From the NCBI RefSeq assembly GCF_910579375.1, contig NZ_CAJTUJ010000043.1, positions 1 to 13,471 on the forward strand: a DNA stretch of 13,471 bases, in the 5' to 3' direction. The notes below the pieces were generated by a model. The model had not been told where the DNA came from and did no database searches. It saw only the letters and a list, made by a program, of their open reading frames with translations. Made by a program: the position numbers and the translations under genes. Below, in pieces: positions 8,008 to 13,471 of this stretch (positions within the stretch are counted from its first letter, which is position 1; the number at the start of each line of letters is the position of its first letter). The DNA is from an uncultured Rikenella sp. (lineage in GTDB: Bacteria > Bacteroidota > Bacteroidia > Bacteroidales > Rikenellaceae).

Positions 8008-8083
8008 TGCGCGCCTGCGCGATTCATCTATATTCGGCTAACCACCGAAATAGTTGAATCGCTCCTTTAGGTGTCGGCGCGCA
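8008..8083. repeat. Nested palindrome element E3 (76 bp)
   Basis: Outer arms TGCGCGCC (8008-8015) and GGCGCGCA (8076-8083) enclose GCGATTCA (8019-8026) paired with TGAATCGC (8055-8062) and, inside, TTCGG (8033-8037) paired with CCGAA (8045-8049). CTCCTTTAGGTGT lies between the inner and outer right arms, as in E1. GAGGGTACTG follows at 8096-8105, as it does at 3536-3545 after E1. Confidence 0.75.
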
Positions 8084-8203
8084 TCTGTCCTACGGGAGGG
8101 TACTGCCCTCGGGCCGGGCAGGCCCCGCGTGCCCGCGGCGGGCGAATGGCAGCCTCTACCCCCGTTCTCTGTCCGCCCGCTGGCTGCCGGTTAAGCCTCC
8201 GCC

Positions 8204-9172
8204 CTAAGCCCGGTCGCGGATGAACTTCTCGCTCACCACCACCCGCACCGCACGCTCGATGATCTGAAACTCGAAATCGGAATACCCCAGTATCTCGCCG
8301 TCGATCTCCAACCGAACCGGACGATCCGCCTGCACCTCGATCCGCCCCCCGCGAAACAGTCGAATCTGCGGAATATCATAAATATTGCCCGTGTAAACCA
8401 CCCGGAACCGCCGGAACAACCGCACCCGATTCATATTCGGAATCACCGTGAGGTCGAACAGCCCGTCGTCCGCAATGGCATTCGGCGTCTGCGAAAGCCC
8501 CCCCGCCGTGTACTTGCAGATGCCGACCGTGCCGGTGAACAACCGTCCGTGAAAGACCTCCTTGCCGTCCACCGCGATCCGCACGCGACGCGCCCGATAG
8601 CGAATCGCCTCGCGAAAAACACTGAACAGATAGATCCACCGCCCCCGATACCCCCTCTCCTTGAGCCGGTTGAAACCCCGACAAACCGCCGCGTCGTAGC
8701 CGAACCCCGCCACATTGGCCAGATATCTGACCTGATGCACCTTCGACTCGTAATAGCTGACCCGCCCGACATCTTGCAGGAACGAGCGGCTCTCGCGAAT
8801 CGAACGAATCGCATCCACGTAATTCCGCGGAATGCCGAACATCCGAATCCAGTCGTTCCCCGTCCCCACCGCAATCACAGCCATCAGAATATCGGTCGTC
8901 GGACAAGACTGCTGGATGAAGAAGCCGTTCACCGTCTCGTGAATCGTCCCGTCGCCGCCCACCACGATGATCCGCCGATAGCCCTGCCGCACCGCCGCCA
9001 CCGCCAGCTCCGTAGCGTGGTACTTGCGCAGCGTGAACATGGCATCCACGGCAATCCCCTCGTCGCGCAGCAGGCCGCTGATCTGCGGCCAGTCGGTCAG
9101 CCCGCGGCCGCTCCCGGCCACCGGATTGACGATGGCCGCCCAGCGCTGCGATATGTCGAACGATTCGTTCAT
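8204..9172 (-). CDS. Diacylglycerol kinase family lipid kinase (YegS/BmrU-like)
   Basis: A 322-residue protein of the DAGK catalytic family, which phosphorylates diacylglycerol or related lipids using ATP at the inner face of the membrane. The N-terminus has WAAIVNPVAGSGRG (the NP-x-SG substrate and nucleotide loop). VVGGDGTIHETVNGF (about residues 69-83) carries the family GGDGT signature, and IAVGTGNDWIRMFGIP (about residue 97 onward) is the GTGND motif. A C-terminal half with NVAGFGYDAAV, TPNAIADDGLFDLTVI and EIDGE follows, as in YegS/DgkB-type enzymes. The open frame extends upstream to 9691, but that part overlaps the lipoprotein gene in another frame; ATG 9172, 14 bases after its stop, gives the normal family start. 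It is probably the last gene of the alaS transcript. The exact lipid substrate is not determinable. Confidence 0.92.
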   Translation of the reverse strand: MNESFDISQRWAAIVNPVAGSGRGLTDWPQISGLLRDEGIAVDAMFTLRKYHATELAVAAVRQGYRRIIVVGGDGTIHETVNGFFIQQSCPTTDILMAVIAVGTGNDWIRMFGIPRNYVDAIRSIRESRSFLQDVGRVSYYESKVHQVRYLANVAGFGYDAAVCRGFNRLKERGYRGRWIYLFSVFREAIRYRARRVRIAVDGKEVFHGRLFTGTVGICKYTAGGLSQTPNAIADDGLFDLTVIPNMNRVRLFRRFRVVYTGNIYDIPQIRLFRGGRIEVQADRPVRLEIDGEILGYSDFEFQIIERAVRVVVSEKFIRDRA

Positions 9173-9186
9173 GCCGTAAAGAAACG

Positions 9187-10140
9187 CTACCGGATCACCT
9201 CGACCGGCGTATAGACCACCTCCCCGCCCCCATTCCCCTCGCCCCGCACCAGCCGGAGCAACCGCTCGATCCCGCCGTTCACCATCACGGGATAATCCTG
9301 TCGGATCGCCGCACAATGAGGCATCCGGTGCACGAACTCCAGCACGTCGTTCGTCGGGTCGAAAAAGACCGCCGCAGCCGCAGCCCCCTCCTCCGCTTCC
9401 GTCGCCGCCCGGCAGAGACTGTCCAGACGCGCCATCCCGCCGATACTGTTCGCCTCCGCCAAGGTCGTCCCCGAGAGGAAAACCACTCCGTTGATCGGCA
9501 GCTGCGCCTCGTCCGTCAGAAAATCGGTCGCCTGCTTCCGCCCCGTCGCCGGCACATCGCCCGACCACAAGAGAGCCGCCGTGTCCGGCACCTCGGGCAG
9601 GAATCCCGCCAACCGCTGCGCCATAGCCGCATCTCCCTCGACCCCGCCGAACAGACCGATCCCCGTCGCCGCCCGCCCCCCTTCGGCACAAAGCTCCCGC
9701 AGGGTAACCGCCGCCAGCTCGCCGGCAGCCGTCTGGTCGGAACCGATATAGAAACTCCGCGCGCTACCCGGCGCATCCGAGTCGAACGTCCCGACAAAGA
9801 CCCCCGCCGCCACGGCAGCGTCGATCGCCCCCCTCAACTCCGCATCCGAAGCGTCGATACAGCTCAACAGAATACCATCCACCCCCGCCTGAACGAGTTT
9901 GTCGATCAGCTCGGCCTGCGAAGCGGCCGTCGGGCGATACGAAACATCCCACCGCACCGCCACATCATACCTCTCCCGCGCCGCCAGCGCTGCCGCCTTG
10001 GCCAGCGCCACCGACGCGTCGTCCACCTTGGGCACCACGGCAAAGGTCGTCTTCCGCTCCGGCGTGTGATCGCAAGACGAGAAAACGCCTCCCAGCAGCA
10101 CAGCCACCCAGAAAATCGTATACAGACGGGCCGATTTCAT
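9187..10140 (-). CDS. Lipoprotein with type I periplasmic-binding-protein fold (RbsB/LacI-like)
   Basis: A 317-residue exported lipoprotein. MKSARLYTIFWVAVLLGGVFSSC is a lipoprotein signal with the acylated residue at Cys23. The mature part resembles the sugar-binding type I PBP family (Peripla_BP_4): TTFAVVPKVDDASVALAKAAALAARERYDV, then SQAELIDKLVQAGVDGILLSCIDA, AAVAAGVFVGTFDSDAPGSARSFYIGSDQTAAGELAAV, and a second lobe. The FDSD-type phrase and the IGSD-N/Q-x-x-AG phrase are family hallmarks. I prefer ATG 10140, four bases after the alaS stop; ATG 10152, overlapping alaS by 8 bases, adds MRNR and is possible. No permease, ATPase or sensor kinase gene is beside it, so the ligand and the partner are unknown. 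Confidence 0.85.
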   Translation of the reverse strand: MKSARLYTIFWVAVLLGGVFSSCDHTPERKTTFAVVPKVDDASVALAKAAALAARERYDVAVRWDVSYRPTAASQAELIDKLVQAGVDGILLSCIDASDAELRGAIDAAVAAGVFVGTFDSDAPGSARSFYIGSDQTAAGELAAVTLRELCAEGGRAATGIGLFGGVEGDAAMAQRLAGFLPEVPDTAALLWSGDVPATGRKQATDFLTDEAQLPINGVVFLSGTTLAEANSIGGMARLDSLCRAATEAEEGAAAAAVFFDPTNDVLEFVHRMPHCAAIRQDYPVMVNGGIERLLRLVRGEGNGGGEVVYTPVEVIR

Positions 10141-10144
10141 ACGA

Positions 10145-12781
10145 TTACGCATTCAACTGTGCCTTAATCAGGTCGATCGCCGCCGTGATCGCCGCTTCGA
10201 TCCCGTCGCCGCTCTTCCCGCCTGCCGTCGCGAAGTGAGGCTGACCGCCGCCGCCGCCCTGAATCAGTTTGGCCGCCTCGCGCACGATGGCCCCGGCATT
10301 CAAGCCCGCCTCCACCGCCGAATCGCTCAACGCCACGGTCAGGGTCGGTTTCCCGCCGAACACGCTTCCGAATACCACCGCCCCGTTGCCGATCCGCCCG
10401 CGTAGCTCCAGAGCGATGTTTTTTACCGACTCCGGCATAATATCCAGTTGTCTCGAAATCAGGCTGAAATCGCCGAACGGCTCGGCAAAACCCATCAGTT
10501 TTTCGACCATAAACCGGTCGCGATCCTGCCGCACCTGAGCGATCTGTTTGCCCATCTCGGCATTCTCTTCCGTGAGCTTCTTCAGCGCCGCCACCACCTG
10601 ATTGGTCCGCAAAGCGGCCATAAACTCCTTAATCACATCGTTCTGCTGTTCGCACATCTCCTCCGCCGCCCGTCCCGTGACCGCTTCGATCCGCCGGATA
10701 CCGGCCGAGCTGGACTCTTCGGAGACGATCCGGAACAGGCCGATATTCCCCGTCGCCGGCACGTGCAGCCCCCCACACAACTCCACCGAATGGCCGTACT
10801 TCACCACCCGCACCGTGTCGCCGTACTTCTCGCCGAAGAGCATCATCGCCCCCAGCTCCTTGGCCTGCTCCATCGTGCAGTGGCGGTTCTCTTCGAGCAC
10901 GAAGTTGGCGCGGATCGCCGCGTTGACCCGACGTTCCACTGCCCGCAGCTCCTCATCGGTCATTTTCTGGAAGTGCGAGAAGTCGAACCGCAGGTATTCC
11001 GGCGTCACGAGCGACCCTTTCTGTTCGACATGCGTCCCGAGCACCTCGCGCAGCGCATGGTGCATCAGGTGGGTCGCCGTATGATTCGCCGCCGAAGCCA
11101 TCCGCCGGTCGGTATCGACGAAGGCTTCAAACGTTGCCCCGAGATCGGCCGGAAGGGCCGACGCGATGTGCACCGTCAGGTTATTCTCCTTCTTCGTATC
11201 GGTAATCACCGTCCGTTCGCCCGTCGCCGGGTCGAGCAGGTAGCCGGTATCGCCAACCTGTCCCCCCATATTCCCGTAGAAGGGAGTATAGTCCAAAACG
11301 ATCTGATAATGACTCTTCCCCTTGGAAGTCACCCGCCGATACCGGGCGATGTGCACCCCTTTATAAGTGGTATGGTCGTAGCCGACGAACTCCGACCGTT
11401 CGACCGGCAGCACTTCGACCCAGTCGTCGGTTTCGACCGCCGAAGCGTTGCGCGACCGGTTTTTCTGCGCCTCCAGCTCCCGTTCGAACCCCTCGATATC
11501 CACCTTTACCCCCTGTTCCGAAGCGATCAGCTGGGTCAGGTCGATCGGGAATCCGTAGGTGTCGTAGAGCGTAAAGGCGTCCGTCCCGCCGATCGTGCGC
11601 TCCGCACCCGAAGCGGGCAGCTTCTTAATAATGAAGTCGAGCAGGTTGATCCCCGTGGCCAGCGTCCGCAGGAAGGAGCTCTCCTCTTCGGAAATGACCT
11701 TTTCGATCAGCTGCTGCTGGGCTTTCAGTTCCGGGAACTGCCCCCCCATCTGCGCCACGAGAGTCGGCACGAGGCGGCAGATGAACGGTTCGGTGAACCC
11801 GAGGTAGGTGTAGCCGTACCGCACCGCCCGCCGCAAAATCCGCCGGATGACATACCCCGCCTTCACATTGCCGGGGAGCTGTCCGTCGGCGATGGAGAAG
11901 GCAATTGCCCGCAGGTGATCCGCAATCACGCGCATGGCGATGTCCTTCTTCTCCTCCTTGCCGTATGAGACCCCGGCCATCCGGGCCAGCTCCTGCAACA
12001 AGGGCTGGAACACGTCGGTGTCGTAGTTCGATTTCTTGCCCTGGATCACCATACAGAGCCGCTCGAAGCCCATCCCGGTATCGACATGACGCGCGGGCAG
12101 CGGCTCCAGCGAGCCGTTTGCCTTGCGGTTGAACTGCATGAAGACGAGGTTCCAGATTTCGATCACCTGCGGGTGGTCTTTGTTGACGAGGCTGGCCCCG
12201 TCGACCGCCTGCCGTTCGGCGTCGTCGCGCAGGTCGAAGTGGATCTCGGAACACGGCCCGCAGGGGCCCGTATCGCCCATCTCCCAGAAGTTGTCTTTCT
12301 TGTTCCCCCGCAGGATATGCGAGGCGGGGAGCCGCTCGGCCCAGAAATCGTAGGCCTCCTGATCGAACGGCACGCCTTCGTCGGGCGAGCCCTCGAAGAC
12401 AGTGGCATAGAGCCGGTCGACGGGCAGTTTATACCGTTCGGTGAGCAGTTCCCAGGCCCAGGCGATGGCCTCTTTCTTGAAGTAGTCGCCGAAGCTCCAG
12501 TTGCCGAGCATCTCGAACATGGTGTGGTGGTAGGTGTCGTGGCCAACCTCTTCGAGGTCGTTGTGTTTGCCGCTCACGCGCAGACACTTCTGGCTGTCGG
12601 CGACCCGCGGCGACTGGGCGGGCTGGTTGCCGAGGAAGATGTCTTTGAACTGGTTCATCCCGGCGTTGGTGAACATCAGCGTGGGGTCGTTCTTGACGAC
12701 CATAGGCGCGGAGGGCACGATACGGTGCTGTTTTTCGCGGAAAAAGTTGAGAAAGGTCTGGCGGATTTCGTTGGAGTTCAT
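10145..12781 (-). CDS. alaS: Alanine--tRNA ligase (AlaRS)
   Basis: An 878-residue cytoplasmic enzyme that charges tRNA-Ala, close to the usual ~875 length. The class II catalytic core starts with IRQTFLNFFREKQHRIVPSAP and TLMFTNAGMNQFKDIFLG, followed by HHTMFEMLGNWSFGDYFKKEAI (motif 2 region) and GMGFERLCMV (about 234-243, motif 3). The editing domain keeps its zinc ligands: HTATH (His567, His571) and CGGLH (Cys669, His673). The C-terminal DHHA1 domain has the glycine-rich GGGGGQPHFATAGGK. The open frame extends to 13039, but ATG 12781 (MNSNEIRQ) matches the family N-terminus and the upstream part crosses a palindrome and repeats. It is the first gene of a likely three-gene transcript; its stop is followed within four bases by the next start. 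All core residues appear intact. Confidence 0.98.
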   Translation of the reverse strand: MNSNEIRQTFLNFFREKQHRIVPSAPMVVKNDPTLMFTNAGMNQFKDIFLGNQPAQSPRVADSQKCLRVSGKHNDLEEVGHDTYHHTMFEMLGNWSFGDYFKKEAIAWAWELLTERYKLPVDRLYATVFEGSPDEGVPFDQEAYDFWAERLPASHILRGNKKDNFWEMGDTGPCGPCSEIHFDLRDDAERQAVDGASLVNKDHPQVIEIWNLVFMQFNRKANGSLEPLPARHVDTGMGFERLCMVIQGKKSNYDTDVFQPLLQELARMAGVSYGKEEKKDIAMRVIADHLRAIAFSIADGQLPGNVKAGYVIRRILRRAVRYGYTYLGFTEPFICRLVPTLVAQMGGQFPELKAQQQLIEKVISEEESSFLRTLATGINLLDFIIKKLPASGAERTIGGTDAFTLYDTYGFPIDLTQLIASEQGVKVDIEGFERELEAQKNRSRNASAVETDDWVEVLPVERSEFVGYDHTTYKGVHIARYRRVTSKGKSHYQIVLDYTPFYGNMGGQVGDTGYLLDPATGERTVITDTKKENNLTVHIASALPADLGATFEAFVDTDRRMASAANHTATHLMHHALREVLGTHVEQKGSLVTPEYLRFDFSHFQKMTDEELRAVERRVNAAIRANFVLEENRHCTMEQAKELGAMMLFGEKYGDTVRVVKYGHSVELCGGLHVPATGNIGLFRIVSEESSSAGIRRIEAVTGRAAEEMCEQQNDVIKEFMAALRTNQVVAALKKLTEENAEMGKQIAQVRQDRDRFMVEKLMGFAEPFGDFSLISRQLDIMPESVKNIALELRGRIGNGAVVFGSVFGGKPTLTVALSDSAVEAGLNAGAIVREAAKLIQGGGGGQPHFATAGGKSGDGIEAAITAAIDLIKAQLNA

Positions 12782-12826
12782 CTGGTATTGAGTTCTCTTT
12801 TCGTGTTTTATCGGTTCATCTGTCCT

Positions 12827-12840
12827 GTGGAGATCTCCAC
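12827..12840. promoter_or_regulatory. 14-bp perfect palindrome in the alaS leader
   Basis: GTGGAGATCTCCAC is a perfect palindrome 46 bases upstream of the alaS ATG and about 15 bases downstream of a TATTTTTG box. As DNA it would suit a dimeric repressor; as RNA it could fold only into a short hairpin. Escherichia coli AlaRS is known to repress its own gene by binding a palindrome near the transcription start, but that mechanism here is only a suggestion. Confidence 0.4.
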
Positions 12841-12855
12841 AACGGGAACAATTTA

Positions 12856-12863
12856 CAAAAATA
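12856..12863 (-). promoter_or_regulatory. Candidate -7 box of the alaS promoter
   Basis: On the minus strand TATTTTTG fits the Bacteroidota -7 consensus TAnnTTTG, in an AT-rich patch about 75 bases upstream of the alaS start. I see no good TTTG -33 element 19-21 bases further upstream, so the call is tentative. Confidence 0.35.
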
Positions 12864-12940
12864 CGATATTTTTCGATTCGGTCGTTTCGCGAGGCTTCGG
12901 AAGGGTTTTTCGGGCCTTTCGAAGGCGGAGCGGTTTGCAT

Positions 12941-12993
12941 GGGGTAGCTTTCGGGAAGAGGCTGTCGGTTACTTGGGGTAGCTTTGGGGTAGA
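12941..12993 (+). repeat. Direct repeats of GGGGTAG next to the cassette array
   Basis: GGGGTAGCTT occurs at 12941 and again at 12975 (34 bases apart), and GGGGTAGACAC follows at 12986. The last is the start of the left inverted repeat of cassette C2. The three copies share their first seven bases with the cassette heads elsewhere in the window. Confidence 0.6.
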
Positions 12994-13022
12994 CACGGCC
13001 AGTAAAACACCCTGTGGGCGCG
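12986..13022 (+). repeat. Left arm of the 37-bp inverted repeat around cassette C2
   Basis: GGGGTAGACACGGCCAGTAA and the following 17 bases match the reverse complement of 13206-13242 at about 31 of 37 positions. It reads as an orphan cassette head in plus orientation, cut off where the minus-strand cassette C2 begins. It ends in CCC-TGT-GGG, a short palindrome. Confidence 0.8.
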
Positions 13023-13245
13023 TTTATTCCGAGAGGCAACGCAACTGAAGACCGTAGGCCCGGTAGTTTGTGCTATTGGGAAGAAGTATCGATGCGTTGA
13101 AACTTAAATGAAAACTCTTGCTTTCGCTGACTATGGTCGCCCAACTGTGGCCATTGCTACCCACGCTCCATAATCCACCTGAGGTATGTGCGCGGTAGCC
13201 CGGGGCGCGCCCGCAGGGCATTTTACTGGCCGCCTCTACCCTAAA
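13021..13245 (-). pseudogene. Promoterless C-terminal fragment of a FISUMP-type domain, cassette C2
   Basis: A minus-strand open frame, with its stop at 13024-13026, encodes GRAPGYRA...SGGLWSVGSNGHSWAT...FHLSF...NYRAYGLQLRCLSE: the same C-terminal domain piece as C1 and C3 but with a strongly different middle and more AT-rich codons (TTA, AGT, ATA). The head (VEAASKMPCGR) aligns with the C1 head (VEASLED) at the shared VEA. No start, ribosome binding site, signal peptide or upstream domain is present. Both ends carry copies of the head sequence in opposite orientation, so the body (13023-13205) is enclosed by inverted repeats. Flipping it would join the body in frame to the left head as ...SKTPCGR-APGYRA. 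Confidence 0.75.
13206..13242 (-). repeat. Right arm of the 37-bp inverted repeat around cassette C2
   Basis: On the minus strand this reads AGGGTAGAGGCGGCCAGTAA followed by a short palindrome GCCC-TGC-GGGC. It pairs with 12986-13022. The two arms differ at six positions; at the centre the changes leave the small palindrome paired in both. Confidence 0.8.
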
Positions 13246-13255
13246 TCGAGGCCAA

Positions 13256-13471
13256 GGTTGCCCGGTTCGCGTGCCGAACGGCACCGCCCCGGGCTTCCGC
13301 GAAACAGCCAGTGGTGCGCTGAACTATGTCGGAAACGACGGTTTCTGCTATTCGCGGTCGGGAAGCGGCGGCTATGGGGTGTACTTGAATTTCGGCATGA
13401 CAGAACTCAGCTCCAGCAGCGCGTACTACCGTGGCTACGGTTTTCAGTTGCGTTGCCTCTCGGAATAAACG
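13256..13471 (+). pseudogene. Promoterless C-terminal fragment of a FISUMP-type domain, cassette C3 (touches window end)
   Basis: A plus-strand open frame, with its stop at 13466-13468, encodes PVRVPNGTAPGFRE...SGALNYVGNDGFCYSRSGSGG...YLNFGM...YYRGYGFQLRCLSE. It is closest to C1: the 40 bases before and into the GTAPG codons match at about 33 positions, and the last 36 bases are identical. It is divergent from C2, the two heads lying back to back around 13206-13275. The aromatic-Trp position seen in C1 and C2 is Tyr here. No start codon with ribosome binding site or promoter is visible. What follows the tail lies outside the window. Confidence 0.75.

Larger units (their letters stand above)
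6944..8203. other. 1.26-kb gene-free repeat region between lipid kinase and helicase genes
   Basis: No intact gene is seen. From low to high coordinate it holds the helicase leader with a 12-bp palindrome (6968-6979), a promoterless FISUMP-domain fragment (7012-7251), a branched inverted repeat (7400-7472), the tandem hairpin copy B (7516-7585), the right copy of the 88-bp inverted repeat (7582-7669), and two nested palindromes (7792-7868 and 8008-8083). Between these two lies a run of short hairpins, for example CTGCCC/GGGCAG (7923-7939) and GCGATAC-TGC-GTATCGC (7966-7982). GAGGG-TACTG-CCCTC forms another at 8096-8110. Confidence 0.7.

Noticed and set aside
9173..9691. N-terminal extension of the lipid kinase frame
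   Set aside because: It overlaps the lipoprotein gene in another frame, is Gly/Arg-rich and unlike the family; the normal DAGK start is ATG 9172.
10448..11968. 506-codon plus-strand frame opposite alaS
   Set aside because: Antisense shadow of an unmistakable alaS gene.
12782..13039. N-terminal extension of AlaRS
   Set aside because: The 86 extra residues cross the palindrome, promoter box and cassette repeats, and the family N-terminus matches the start at 12781.
7012..13471. Diversity-generating retroelement with these cassettes as variable repeats
   Set aside because: No reverse transcriptase, template repeat or accessory gene is present, and the cassettes differ at synonymous and non-adenine-derived positions, unlike copies made from a single template.
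7012..13471. Integron cassettes with attC sites
   Set aside because: The repeated ends lie within and just past coding sequence and show no attC R/L core sites; no integrase is visible.

Overview
The window reads as chromosome of a fairly GC-rich Bacteroidota member, most like the Rikenellaceae (Alistipes group). This is an inference from the gene families: a secreted S9 peptidase, a RecB-like UvrD helicase-nuclease, a Bacteroidota-style lipoprotein signal, fragments of the FISUMP / Fib_succ_major domain, weak Shine-Dalgarno sequences and a TAnnTTTG-type promoter box. No rRNA or tRNA gene, CRISPR array, transposase, integrase or reverse transcriptase is visible.

All five intact genes lie on the minus strand. 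In order of transcription the first three form a tight block: alaS (12781-10145), a periplasmic-binding-protein-like lipoprotein (10140-9187) and a diacylglycerol-kinase-family lipid kinase (9172-8204), with gaps of 4 and 14 bases. An AddA/RecB-like helicase-nuclease (6943-3785) and an exported prolyl-oligopeptidase-family peptidase (3392-615) follow, each as its own unit. They are housekeeping or ordinary accessory functions and do not form one pathway.

The unusual content is between the genes. Four gene-free stretches (1-614, 3393-3784, 6944-8203, 12782-13471) hold dense, partly shared repeats. (i) Three promoterless fragments encode only the last ~60 residues of a FISUMP-type domain (7012-7251 plus, 13021-13245 minus, 13256-13471 plus). 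They have very different middles but near-identical 36-base tails that run past the stop codon. One is enclosed by ~37-bp inverted repeats and so looks invertible. (ii) An 88-bp, nearly identical inverted repeat (98-184 and 7582-7669) bounds a 7.4-kb segment holding the peptidase and helicase genes. (iii) Tandem hairpins recur at 411-481 and 7516-7585, with the stem of the inner hairpin changed on both sides so that pairing is kept. (iv) Three ~73-77-bp nested palindromes (3456-3528, 7792-7868, 8008-8083) share one architecture and a CTTTAGG-like motif in the right arm.

The best candidate for something undescribed is this cassette and repeat system: silent, recombination-prone C-terminal modules of a surface or secreted protein family, whose head motif (GGGTAGAGGC and following bases) also recurs inside the other intergenic repeats. 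The enzyme that would move them and the locus that would be expressed are not in this window, so mobility is an inference.
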